Below are positions 10,648-22,161 of a DNA stretch of 64,000 bases, piece after piece (positions within the stretch are counted from its first letter, which is position 1; every line of letters begins with the position of its first letter). The stretch is taken from positions 1,137,535 to 1,201,534 of the forward strand of contig NC_031475.1 of assembly GCF_000006565.2 (NCBI RefSeq), read 5' to 3'. A program made the position numbers and the translations under genes. The stretch is from Toxoplasma gondii ME49 (lineage: Eukaryota; Apicomplexa; Conoidasida; Eucoccidiorida; Sarcocystidae). The notes beneath the pieces are model-generated. The model had not been told where the DNA came from and made no database searches. It was given only the letters and a program-made list of their open reading frames with translations.

Positions 10648-13600
10648 ACGGGCGAAACTGAGGGCCTCTGTCGCGAGGTAGATTGCAATGGCGTCGGGAA
10701 TCCACGAGTCTCCCCACCAGGTGTCTGCGTCTCCTTCGCTGCGTGCTCTGTCTCTTCTCGCCGCAGGTTTCCTCGCGCCCATGTTCAAAGATCTCGCATC
10801 CGGCCTCCGCCTGTGCGCTGATCTCCACCTCGAGGGTCCCTGGGAGACAGACGAAGCGTCTGAATGCGCGTCGCTCCGTCGACGAGGACATGAAGAGTGG
10901 AGAGAGCAGCGACACGGATTCGCAGCCACCCACAAGCCGCAAGTCACGCGGTAGAGTGTATGTACAGCTGAGAGCAGGTCGTCTGCAGTTGGCGAGTCGA
11001 GGAGCGGCGAGGCAGGCGGAGAGAGCAGCAAAAAGTCCAAGAGTGTGTCGCGGAAGACGACGACGCCGTCAGCCGCTGGGACACAGGCAGTTCCACGGAA
11101 TATGCATGCACGAGAAAGCAAGCGCACACAAGGGAGAGAGGACGTAAAACAAACAAGGGGGCGAAAAGGACAGAGAAAAAGCGAACGGAGAAAGTCGCCG
11201 TAACAAATAGAGAAGGAAACTTGAAAACACCCACTTGTCGACGAAAGCACAACCGAGAGGCTACAACGAGTGACACGCAGACGGATAACCGCGGCGGAAG
11301 ACAGAGAACGCGAACGTGGAGGAGAAAAGACAAACGTATCTGGCAGACCATCTTACAAATCTGTGACAGACAAACACCTGTTAAATTTACAGTCGTCGCT
11401 CTTCAGGGACAGAGGCCACAAAATTTAAACTGCTGAACTTCTACGCGTGCTGATGATCTACGACAACTGACAAAAACACCTACAAAAGCAGACATGGAAG
11501 TATTTCTGCACACACAGATGTATATATATATTTATATGTGTATGCGTAGATGAATAGGTTTCGAGAGTGAGAGGAAAACGCAAACAACGCATGCGCAGGT
11601 GTGAGTGCAAATCTACTTCCAAATATTTATATAAATATATATATATATATATACTAATATATATATATATATATACTAATATATATATATATACTAATAT
11701 ATATATATATACACTAATATATATATATATATATATATATGTATAAACTTTTTCTGTGGAGGGTGAGGCCTTTGCCAGTGCTGACGCATTTGAGGAGAAG
11801 AAAGAGGGCAGGCGTACCGTAGCTGAGGGGAGAGAGATCATGAGGAAGAAAGAGGACGTCCAGTTTCTCTCCTCCAAAAGGGAAGTGGAAGAAGCGTTCG
11901 AAGTGGACAAATGCGTCTGTCACCAGCGACAGAAGCATCTGGAAAAAGTGCGAAGAAAGAGAATAGAGAAGACGAAGTTCCGAAGAAAAGAGCGACCTAT
12001 GGCGAATGCGAGGGCGGGTGCAAATAACAAAGAAACGAAACAGGCGAATCCTCATTGTTGAAAGAAAACGACGTTCTGCTGTGCACCAAGGACGCGCTTG
12101 GTGGATCTATCTCCTGAGGCTCCTGAAACCAGTGGGCTGGAGGGGACATGCTGTCTTCGACTCAGCGGAGTCGTTATTTATATTATACTTCTCTTTGTGG
12201 GGTCTTGTGCAGAAAGTTAAAACTATTGCTTGTACATTCTCTGCAGAGGAGTAACAAGCAGAGAACGGGGCCGGAGAGACAGCGAGAAAACGAACTGTAG
12301 ACTGCTCGAGGGACACGATCGAATTCGTTGGGGGCTTGGCACCTGCGCAAGAACTGAAACGATGCATTATTCGTGAGTAGGAACGATCTTCGATTCCCTG
12401 GACGATCTTTGTCGCGCCAGTACAACCGGTTTCTGCAGGAGTTATCGTCGTAACTAGGATATGCTCTAACACAGCAGAACTTCGATATCGGTGAATCAAG
12501 CGTCTCAAGCGCCAGCTCAGCAAACAGAGAAGGCCTTCTTACAACCGGGCTGAACCGTCCTCCCCTCTCCTACGGTTTACTCGCTACTGTAGTGACTGAT
12601 CCCGATGACACACCGTCGGTAGAACTGTCGAGCCCCTTCTTTGCATTGAGAGTTCAAAGAAAAACGAGAACTATCATGTTCTTTTGACATGTGATGCGAG
12701 TAGACACTCCGCAGTGTAGTGCCGACAGCGTCGGCCTGACACCATCTCGAGCTGTTTTCCTCGCCGTCCCATTCTGACGCACAGCGGCCGTTGTCTCTCA
12801 CCTCCCAGTGTTCACTTTGGAATTTCCTTGAAGCGCGAAAGTACACAGAGAGGGGAACCATTTCGTTCGCTTCTTCGGCGCCCACAAACGACGCTTCGTT
12901 GTCAGATTCTGCGCGAAAAAAACACGCAGACAAGCTGCTTCTGAAGTGCATCTAAACGGTGGAGGGATATTCGTGATTACTGGAGTACAAAGGAAACAGA
13001 CCGATGTATGCAACAGCCTAACAGTTACCCCTACGATGCTTCTTTGCTAGCGAGACGGTGAACCTCGTCAACTTGACAAGCTGCTTCTGAAGTGCGTCTA
13101 AACGGTAGAGGGATACCTGAAAGTGATCTGAGTTCTTCCGGCTGTGATTCGCGGAGAAGGGAGGGTGACAAGGCGGCCGAGAGCTGGTTGAGGAGGGCGA
13201 CAGGTTTCGGCGTTTTGCGCCTGAGCCTTTTCCGATTTTCCACCGAGTGTGTGAGTCGACGGCGAGGCAGCGCAGAGAGCCTCGGCAGAAACGCATGAAA
13301 AACTTGGAAAGGGCCAACGGCGAGGAAGAACGAGGAGGGACTGGTGGGAAGCGATAAAAGCAAACGCGAGAGAGAAACGGGGAGACTGAGAAGAGCGGAG
13401 AGAGAAGCGACACACAGACAGGAGGAAGGACGAGAAGAGAGAACGAAAGTTAGAAAAACAAAGAGGGACGAAATAAGGAACGGAGACAAGCAGTCGAGAA
13501 GGAAAGAAACAAAAAAGATAGGCGAGAAGGACAGACAACAAGAATCGATGTAAGACGAGAGAGAAGACGACAGGAGAGCATGTGCCAAGACCAGGAAATC

Positions 13601-16600
13601 GCGGAGTGGAAAGAAAGACGAGGGAGGAAAGAGGCAACGAAGACGGCAGGGGACCTGAAGTATAAACAGCCGTCGATGCAGAACATAAGGGGAGAAAGTC
13701 TGAAGAATTTCTTCAGCAGATCGACACAAACCTCGCCGTTTCTACAGGTGCAGTTCTCCCCCGAAATCCTTGAGCTGTCGATTTCTCAAGGAAGAAGGAA
13801 AATGTGGATCGGCACCAGTTGTCCACCTCGCCGCATGTCGCCTCTCGAGACTACAGTTGTCTTACAAGTCTGGGAAGCCCAGGAAGGCTCCAGTGGAACA
13901 TTCTTCGTTGACTGTGCTCTTGTGAAAGTGGAGAGAAACAGGGAGAAAGAAAAGGACTTTGCGCTGCATGCTGAATACGAAAGCAAACTCTCTTTTTCGT
14001 CCTGATGCCCCTGCAGGTGAATTCCTCCCTCTCACCTCATCTTGCCACTCCGCCTGAAAGTCCACACTCGACAGGCGCCTCTAGACAACAAAGGAAAAAA
14101 AAGAAAAACACACGACCAGATAGAAACAAAGGGAGAAGAAGAGTCAATCAGGATGCACAGAAAGAGAACCACACTCTTCTGAATTCACATAACAAAGATA
14201 TATATATATATATACGTATATATATTCATGTGGACACACATATAAACTACACACACGCGTATGCACGTATGTAGATGTTTACGCAACTGCACGTGTACCT
14301 GCAAGTCGATCCACATGTGCCTGTGTGCATGTGTATACATATATATATATATAATTATACAGATGGGGATATCTGCATACCTATGTACATACAGTATTTG
14401 GATGTGAACGTTTACGGCCCCATATATATATATATATATATGAATGTGATTATTTTCTTTGGAGTGTGATTCTTGCCTGGGTACATCGTCGAGGAAGGAA
14501 GGGGGGAGGGACTCGTCTACATCTAAATTGTCTCCTTGTCTCGTTTTGAGTGTGTAGTCCACAGTGTCTCTGTATACATGAGCCACCGGCGCTAAACGCG
14601 CAAGCGAGGAGAGAAAAACCGCTTCCAGTGGAACTCCTCACGAATGCAAGCCTTCCTTCCGTGTCTGAATCTGATCTTCCTCGGAGGTTCTCCCCTGTCA
14701 TACATCTTTTTTTTGGTTCGCTGGACATCCAGAAGTCTAAATATTTCAGCGTTCCCTCGTTTCGGCGTCGCATCTCAAACTCTAGCGTAGCTGTAGACGA
14801 ATCCTGAATCTCGCGTGTAGGTCTGCTTTTCTCTCATTCCTGTGCTCTTCTTCTCCGCTTGCGCCATACATTTTTGGTAACAGTGACCCTCTGTCCATCT
14901 GAGTCGATACGCGGTTCCCCGTTTTCTGACGCAAAAGTTCCAGAGTCTCCCCCTCGCCCTTTACAACACTGTCAGCCTTTATATTTGCAGTCCTCGCTTT
15001 TACGCTCTCCTTTCCAGATGTCTGATATTTTATGAGCTTTGCTACTAGGTTGTTTTTATGTGCCAAGTGGGATATGTGGAATTGCTGCATTCAGATCTTG
15101 CAGTTACGGAGGCATGACAACACTATTTGCAAATTTAAATATGTACATACGCACAATGCATATGCATGTCAGCCCTGGATATATGCACATAGCATTGGTT
15201 TTTATTTTATTGGCTTGTCAAAGCGGCGCGACCTGTTTTGAGCTCCTGCATGCACGAAAGGTGAAGTTGAGGACCCACTGTTTGCGACAACAGAGCACGA
15301 CGGAGGTGCGGTCACAGTGAGGCTGAAAGTTCCCTGAGGAAAACAAGAAAAAATGATCTTTTGGAATGCCACAGTGAAGCTGAAGTTCCCACAGAAAAGG
15401 AAAAGTGTCTTTTGGAAATGCCAACACGAGGCTGAAATGTCCCTGAAAACGAGAGGTGTCGCTTTCTTGGACTCAGGAGAGAGAGAAAGAAACAAAGAGA
15501 GACGCGATATGAGGCACCTCGACAAGAAGAAGTGAAACACCGACGCCAGCATGCAGGGGAAAGGAACCGAGAAGAAACAGAGGCAGACTGCGAATTCGAG
15601 AAAGGGGAGAAGGAGGAAAAACCGAAGACAAGAGAGTTTAAAGTTTGCTAGACTGTGCCAGAGAAACAGAAGCAAGGCGAACCTGAAGGTTAGGTTGGTC
15701 AAAGCACGGAAATATTCTGTGGGCCTCATACAGCCTGCAGTCTGCGAAAAGGTACTCTTCGTTGTCATGAGGATCTGCTGCCCTTTGCATGCCCACACCT
15801 GGGAAGAAAAAACACCTCGTGCAATTCTCTGTTCACACGGGTCACGAGACAGAGACTCCCTTCATCCATTGAGAAATCGACTCCAGACGCCGCACATGTA
15901 CTTGTGTAACTCTGTTCTACACGGTCTCGCACATACGTACAGAGCAACCCTTACATACATGTGTGTACACATATAGGTATAGATATATATATCTATTTAT
16001 ATGTTTAGGAATATATGATGTGTGTGGGCAAACACGTGCAGGAATGCGTGTTTGAGCAAGCGTCTCTACGATCGTTGCATGACTTGACTCCTTTTGCGAT
16101 GACTTTGCAGGCATCGTGGATCTCAGTGTCAATACAGCCACATGGAAAGTGTTCCACGTCCTGACTGAGTTCTCCTCTCTGTTCACTCTCGTGCACATTT
16201 TCAGTTACATATACGAGCGTTCTCAAGCACTGTACTCTTTTTTACTCTGCCCGTGAAACTACATATATATGGATATGAACGTGTATATAGTACATATACA
16301 TATATATATATATGTATATACTTATGTATTTGTGTATATCTGCTTGCGTATGTATTGATATCACTAAGGAAATACACACGAAGACGCAGAGGTGGATTCA
16401 TACGTGTCTATGCTTTGTGGGCTTGATTTAGATGCACTTTTTCTGAGTGCACACCTGCCTGGTCAAAGCAGTTGACAAACGAGACAAAGACTTTGTTTGC
16501 GTCTTCTGCGAACAACCAAGCTCCAGGAATGTGCAGTCGATGTCTGAGCCACTGAATTCGCTCGGCGTTTGTGAAGGAGAAAACGCCTGAAAACAAGTGA

Positions 16601-18297
16601 AAACCCGCCTCGCCTGTTTTTTCCCTGACACATCACCGCAGTCATGTACCTACACGTTTATTTGCATCCGCTGAGACGCGTGCACATCTTGATTTTCATG
16701 TACGCCCGTGTGTGCATGCAAAAGCGTTGACGCGCGCGACTAATACACTAATTAGATACATATATATACATATTGAATCCATGTGGCCGTGCATCTTTGT
16801 GAAAACAGATGTATATGCATACAGATATACGTGTACATAGTTTGCAGGCATGTAGTCTAACAGATCTCCGCAGACATATGTATCTCTGTGTTGGGACATA
16901 TAAAAACGTATGTACACTATATATATATAGATATAGATATATATATATATATGTACATAAACACATATAAATATATATAAATAAATACCTAAATATATAT
17001 GTATAGATGAGAAAGAGGGAAACTGACAGAAGAAAGCGGGTGCTGCAGGAGTTTCAACTTTGTTGATCACGAGGCCTGCCGAGTGTTTCACAAAAAGTTA
17101 AGGATGTTGTTTTCGTTTGCCGTCTTCTTCACCTGCCTTTGCTCTCCGCCCTGTTTCTTTCTCGTACCAGTTGCATGCAGCGGTGCACCGTCCGCGCCGA
17201 CGTGTTTGCCGTTGACCCAGAGACCTTGAATGACTCCTCCCGAGAAGTTGAGGGAGATGCCGTTGGCAAGAGCGCGAGAAACTCCGGAAGGTTTCAGATG
17301 AAATTCCACAAGGATTTCGCCAGCATAGACACATCGGCCACTGTTCAGACCGCTAGCTGAAGGCGCCGTAGTCGCGGCAGAGGGCACAAACGTTGACCCG
17401 CCTACGAGATGAATGAGAAGTGAGTAGTCCACGCTCCTGACAATTTCGCTGCGTCCACGAGCCTCTGAGTGTTCTTGAACGTCTGGGACACTCAGCTGCA
17501 CCAGCGAAGGAAAGAGTCACCGGAAACATAACGCTAGCAGTCCCGTGCAGAGGAAAGAGGTGGAACTGACTCATGTACGAAGACCGAGTCACGAGAGCTA
17601 CGTCGAGATCTGGACACGAGAGGGCCAGACTCCTGGATGAAAAGAATGCTAGGATGAAAAGCGAATTAGCCAAAAAAGGAGCGTCACAATATTTCTTAAC
17701 ATAAATTCAAGCCGGTTCACTAGAGAGTCAAGCATACGTGTTGAAATACGTACGTGTGCAACTGGAGAAAGTGTTACGTCTGCCCTACTGTCTCCAACTA
17801 CCGGGCTGCCTCTACGGCCGTATATATTTCCATAGATTACATGCGTTCCCTCATACTTATATATTCAGGGCAGTAGAATTGCAGACCCAGACAGCTGGAT
17901 GGGTAGTCATGCATTGTCCGCTGTCTATGGGTTTGAGTTTGACAGTTGTGTTTTTTTAGGAATGACAAGTAGTTTTGTTGTGGGCGCTGAAAACGAAGCG
18001 AGGCACTTTATCTCTGCCACCAGTGCAACTCGCGATGTTCCCTAGTCTGCAACTCCCGGAGAGCGGAAGACTCTTTTTGTGTGAATGGCAGCTCGTTACA
18101 CAAGCAAAAGGAGTTCGTCGTGTTTCACTGACTTCTTTGTCATGCAACCACATAGGCTCCATGCGTTCCTTCGTCCTCCTCGCTTCTGCAATCCAACTGT
18201 TTAGCCACCATCTGCCGGCGTAGAGAGCTACGCCAAGCAAACCAAGAAGGACCGCCTGGATGTTCCCGCCTCCGCCGCCTTCATGGAAATCACCCAT
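10648..18297 (-). CDS. M1-family aminopeptidase-like protein with degraded active site
   Basis: Nine minus-strand exons join in phase: 18297-18133, 17495-17168, 16586-16455, 15798-15683, 15333-15233, 13963-13827 (tentative), 12908-12802, 11938-11818 and 11075-10648 (1635 nt, 545 codons); the 3' end is unresolved. Exon 1 starts MGDFHEG and carries a hydrophobic segment at about residues 13-33, as in type II anchored aminopeptidases. Exon 2 holds the M1 N-terminal beta domain (YSLLIHL, VYAGEILVEFHL, GLWVNGK). Exons 3-4 read NKVFVSFVNCFDQAG, then EEYLFA...YEAHRIFPCFDQPNLQ, the family's FPCFDxP region. Exon 5 is the TFSLTVTAP strand; exon 7 has VPLSVYFRAS. Exons 8-9 cover the catalytic area, but GAMEN reads LSYAA (about 399-404), HExxH reads HTLYR (441-445), and the downstream ligand motif NEGFA reads PDAIA within WWGDSWIPDAIA (522-533). 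About 70 Arg/Ser-rich residues are inserted between the two zinc-site halves. It is probably not a peptidase. TAF2 is a known M1-like non-enzyme and is an alternative identity, but a membrane anchor would argue against it. Confidence 0.72.
11630..11743. repeat. AT microsatellite with interspersed CTA (intron of the M1-like gene)
   Basis: Runs of (AT)n broken at intervals by ACTAAT, about 110 bases, in the intron between the exons ending at 11818 and starting at 11075. Confidence 0.9.
12929..13115. repeat. Direct repeat pair of about 41 bp, 146 bp apart
   Basis: GACAAGCTGCTTCTGAAGTG... at 12929-12970 recurs at 13075-13115 with about three mismatches. The first copy lies immediately upstream (on the gene strand) of the acceptor of the exon starting at 12908; both copies are intronic in the M1-like gene. 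Confidence 0.8.
14201..14443. repeat. Cluster of AT/ATATGT microsatellites
   Basis: Several (AT)n tracts (about 14200-14227, 14338-14352, 14422-14441) separated by ATGTACAT-like words, in a large intron of the M1-like gene. Confidence 0.8.
15318..15480. repeat. Three tandem copies (about 50 bp) of an exon 5' boundary
   Basis: On the minus strand, three adjacent units carry a pyrimidine tract followed by a GGGAACTTTCAGCCTCACTG-like sequence. The unit nearest the exon is the real acceptor and exon start (15333). The outer unit keeps a TTTTCAG/GGACATTTC acceptor, while in the middle one CAG has become TGG. The array therefore copied the intron end plus the first about 20 nt of the exon. Confidence 0.75.
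16255..17003. repeat. AT-rich microsatellite patches in introns of the M1-like gene
   Basis: (TA)n and TATATG-type tracts at about 16262-16330 and 16918-17003. The exon at 16455-16586 lies between the two patches. Confidence 0.75.
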
Positions 18298-21200
18298 TTT
18301 TGATTTGAAAAAGAAGAGTGACAGGGCACAGTCTGGAGTGAAGCATCCTAATACGACGGAGAAGATCTATTCAGCTCCCGTTCGCATGGAGGAAACACCG
18401 GCGAAAAACGTGTTAGAGAAGACGGAACCAGCTGCTCTGAAACATCAGCCTGATGCTGAATAATATATCCTCTATCACAGGTGATGTCCGAGGCGGCTCC
18501 AGTGTGCCTGCTTGTTGACCATGAGGAAAAGCGTGGAAGATACGCGCGCCCTCTCTCGAAGCGAAGTGATCAGACTCGCGGAAGTTGCATTCGCCCGAAG
18601 CTTTTTAGGATTTGGTGGAAACGCGTGTAGGATACACTGAATATGATTTGCACGTAAGCCGCCACACAAACCTACAAACTCGTGTTTACACGGCCGTTGC
18701 GTCAAAGGAGTGTTTCTTCCCTATGGATTGGCTGTTTGCTACCCAATTGAGTTCCGGTCGAATTCATCAAAGAACCACGTCTATCGGTGGGCCTGTATCC
18801 GTGAAATGGTACTAATCCAACCGCAGAGATTCGAGTGAATTATCGACTCAGGACAACGTCTTTGTCTCACGTGGGGAAAAGTGCTGTTCCACCCTGCATG
18901 AATCCCTGCTTCCATGTATAAGCGCCAAGAAATCCTAGATTCGATGCGTTTGCGAAGGCAAGAGCAGCAGGAAAAGAGGACCGATCGAATTCAACCGTTT
19001 CCAAGTACTGATCAGATATGGTGTACCAGCAGCAGAATCTCTTGAGTCCGCGTTGCACTACACACGCTCCTTTACACTTTTCGGTGACAGTCAAGAACAA
19101 AAGAGGGGTTGCACAGGCACAATGTGAGTCTGGGAAACGCGGAGAATGATAAAACAGCAAGAAAAGGAACCATTCTCAACGCCAAACTCGGACACACCTC
19201 GAAGCGTCCGTGGACCGACGGCGTTCCTGCGTGGACGAGAACGACTTTTTAGGTGGATCGGAAGCGGGAGAACCAATTAAAGGACGAAAATCCTCAAAAA
19301 CAAAGATTTAATTAGGTTGCCCGCATGCGTCAGCTCGTTTGCCGTATGTAAGTTAGACATGATCCAAACAGTGCAGTTCCTCATTCTTTTTGGTCTCGCG
19401 AAGACGGACGGCGAAAACGCACTGCCACTTTTGCCCTACGGGACGAGAGCGCAAAATGTGGCTTAGCGTCGAAGCAACCAACCACATCTGCCTTGCGCTT
19501 TTGCTCTACTACGGCAACATTGTGTTTTCCAGTCTGACTGCTTCTGAGCTCTCCGCGGCAGAATCTCGAACACAGGTGGCAAGGAACTACAGTCACCTAG
19601 AAGATGCCTCAGAAGACCGTTGCCTCTATGGGTTGTGTGGTCTGCAATCTGAAACCGAAGTGAATGGTACATCTTGCACCTAGAGACACATTTGAGTTTG
19701 ATGAGCACTGAAACTGAAGCGGTAAATCGTGCTCGGAAGACCCTCTGGAGGTTTGCTGGTCAGTCATAGCTACGTAGTCTCATGACAGGAACTCGTAGGT
19801 TAACTCGAAATGCAAGTAATACGAATACCATCATACTGTTGTGTCCAGCTGCTTTATCTATGATACGCTGTTCTAGATCCGAAGTTGTAAATCGTAGGTC
19901 GCCAGTCCAGTACAGATCCACAAAATGCCGTTGAGCTGCATTAGCCATATACCACTTTGTTACACCACCGCTCCACTGGGGAATGCCTAAGACAGGCATA
20001 GGTTTGGACTTCCACATCATGCGATATGATGTAGTAGGACAGGGCACTCGACCAAATTTACGACAGATGAAAATATCGCGGATGACTGTATATTAGCGGC
20101 AAAATACCGAATATGGACATTTAAGGTTTTCCATGCTCCCTGTTTAGAAAAAGAGGATAGATAATAGTACCGTAAGTACATAAACTATTAATGGATTTGA
20201 TTATGGGCAATCTATACTGCCTGGCATGCATTCCAGTCATTTCATTGTCGGTGCTATCTCGGGATTCTTTTATCAGTGTGTGTATAGCTCTCTACTGGCA
20301 GCCCTCAAGCCAGCTGACTCTGCAGCTGGACCATTTACCAGCTTGCATACCTTCTGTGTCAACTGCAGCCTCAGTGACTCCTGGCAACATTCATTTTAGA
20401 AAGCATTCTTTAGAGAGGTATGTAGACCAGCTCTTGTAGCCGTCTCGAAAAAGGAAGTCAAGTTTTTTTCATAAATTCCAAGCAAACGAAGAGTTTCTTC
20501 AGTGATCAACCGCGTGTCAGGACAACAAGAATCCCACCCGTTTATCTCGTATAGACTAGCGTCAGGTAAAGAGGCTGCGGAAGTGAATATCATGAAATCT
20601 GTACCGCTGTTGTGAATAAGTAATAGTGGCACCTCGGCGAGTCCCGGCCACAGACAACCACTTGGAACTCACCTGCTAGCATTCGTCTTCGGGGACAGCG
20701 GTTCCTCTGAAACAAACCGACTATATTCCAGAATATACTCATATATAAATATATGTTCGTATATGTTTGTTATTTTCTAATCAATTTAGTGTGTGCTACA
20801 AATGCTTCTAGGGGGAAGGTGTCCGGCTTCGGCACTGTTGGAGCGCTGCCGAACAGGGACCAAACACCTTACATCTCTGCGCAGCAAGAGATGCACAGTT
20901 CATGGTACCTTTATATTTCCACCGCAGGAGTACGGAAACACGTTTTTCTGTCTTTAGAGTCTCGTCTTTGTCAACAGAAGTCGAGGACACTGACGTTGAC
21001 AGAAGCGCGTCTGTCGTGTTAGTTGTGTCCGCGTTTGTGCTCTCTGCAGAGCGTCTGTGCCTCTTGAACCAGCAAAGGGTTCTAAACGGTTGCAGGACGG
21101 AACGGCAGACGGAAAATGCAGACGGATCACCAGAATGGTGCACTTTCAACCTGTCTTCTTGTGCCCTTGCGACTGTCAAGGCTCGCCTGTAGACGCTATT

Positions 21201-21490
21201 CCACAGAACATTACGCGTATTCACCGTCTTTCAGGTGTCTGTGTTGTCAGTAAAAAGAGCAGGCCGCGTTGACGTGGCACAGAGCAGGCACGATACCCAT
21301 GTACGATGTGTCGTCGATCTTGGCGCTGATCCAGACTGTAACGACCTGGGTTGTTGCGGAGGGGGTCCGTCCCTTCGTCCAGCAATACAAAAGTCAATTG
21401 AAGGGGGAAAGCAAGCTCAACAGTTGCAAAACGGAAACGGAAAGATACTTTTTCTTATCCGTGGCGGCACCCTTGCAACACGTCCCAACA
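18298..21490. other. Intergenic region upstream of the M1-like gene
   Basis: Lower GC than its surroundings. Short frames exist that read like protein but have no supporting splice sites or motifs: minus 18867-19160, minus 19760-20047, minus 20396-20632 and plus 19456-19683. It probably holds the promoter of the M1-like gene (TSS above 18297). I see no firm gene. Confidence 0.4.
19456..19683 (+). CDS. Small ORF with a possible signal peptide (unconfirmed)
   Basis: The ORF starts at an ATG (MWLSVEATNHICLALLLYYG) and gives 75 residues: a hydrophobic N-terminal stretch, then a polar Ser/Glu/Cys-containing tail. It may be a short secreted protein, the first exon of one, or chance. No family is recognised. 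Confidence 0.25.
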   Translation: MWLSVEATNHICLALLLYYGNIVFSSLTASELSAAESRTQVARNYSHLEDASEDRCLYGLCGLQSETEVNGTSCT

Positions 21491-21564
21491 GGTCCTATAG
21501 CTCAGTTGGTTAGAGCATCCGGCTAATAACCGGAAGGTCGCCGGTTCGACCCCGGTTGGGACCA
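21491..21564 (+). tRNA. tRNA-Ile (anticodon AAU)
   Basis: A 74-nt cloverleaf: acceptor stem GGTCCTA/TGGGACC with one G-T pair, D arm GCTC...GAGC, anticodon stem TCCGG/CCGGA with loop CTAATAA (anticodon AAT), T arm GCCGG-TTCGACC-CCGGT, discriminator A. The A box (TAGCTCAGTTGG) and B box (GGTTCGACC) are intact, and a CTTTTT terminator follows. No CCA is encoded and there is no intron. It is identical to the copy at 21728. Confidence 0.97.
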
Positions 21565-21727
21565 CTTTTTGCGATGAAGCTTTTTAAAAAAACCGCATTT
21601 TTGTCTCACTGCAATAGCACTGTCTTTGTTTCTCCCAAATCCACGCGCGAAATTCATATTTTGGTTGGTGTTATATGCATCAATTCCTCTTCCCTGTTCC
21701 CGAAAACCCCCCTTGGATAACACACCA

Positions 21728-21801
21728 GGTCCTATAGCTCAGTTGGTTAGAGCATCCGGCTAATAACCGGAAGGTCGCCGGTTCGACCCCGGTTGGGACC
21801 A
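21728..21801 (+). tRNA. tRNA-Ile (anticodon AAU), second copy
   Basis: Identical in all 74 nt to the gene at 21491 and starting 237 bp downstream of it; followed by TTTTT. Sequence 3' of both copies is also related (TTTTGTYTCACTGCAA...CACTSTCTTTG...TCCACGCG), so the duplicated unit includes flanking DNA. Confidence 0.97.
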
Positions 21802-21879
21802 TTTTTCCGTGGAGAGGTTTGACCTAGCTTTTGTTTCACTGCAACTGCACTCTCTTTGCTTCCCCGAAGTCCACGCGAG

Positions 21880-22161
21880 ATGTCAGCGTTTCAGTGGCCA
21901 CAAGTCACGGGCCCTTCTGCAATTCTCCGCCATTTGCTTCTTGCCATTGAGACTGAAGTTCCCTTCCAGGAGACACTGAAATGTGCCATTGCCGCTGTGT
22001 GCCCACTGGATGCGAAGGAAAGACTCACGTTTTTCTGCCTTGTAGACCTTTTCTGGATGCCTTTGAGCAAACAGAAGAGACTTGCTGTCTACAAACGCGT
22101 TTTTGAAGCCCTTACTATCGGTACCAAAAGGAAAGTGTCGGCGTCTCGTCTACCAGCTTAA
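21880..22161 (+). CDS. Small protein or first exon, unknown function
   Basis: ATG 78 nt after the second tRNA-Ile opens a 93-codon frame with normal protein composition: MSAFQWPQVTG, then alternating hydrophobic and charged helices (ILRHLLLAIETEV, LTFFCLVDLFW, KRLAVYKRVFEAL) and a basic C-terminus. No family is recognised. It could be a complete small protein, or a first exon with a donor near ATCG/GTACCA. The start falls at the edge of the duplicated tRNA flank, in a part that differs between the two copies. Confidence 0.4.
   Translation: MSAFQWPQVTGPSAILRHLLLAIETEVPFQETLKCAIAAVCPLDAKERLTFFCLVDLFWMPLSKQKRLAVYKRVFEALTIGTKRKVSASRLPA

Noticed and set aside
13580..14005. Plus-strand frame with a TTTCTACAG acceptor
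   Set aside because: It overlaps the minus-strand exon 13827-13963, whose phases link the flanking M1 exons.
19760..20650. Mitochondrial DNA insertion (NUMT), considered because coccidian genomes carry many
   Set aside because: I could not recognise cob, cox1 or cox3 segments; a search against the mitochondrial genome would settle it.
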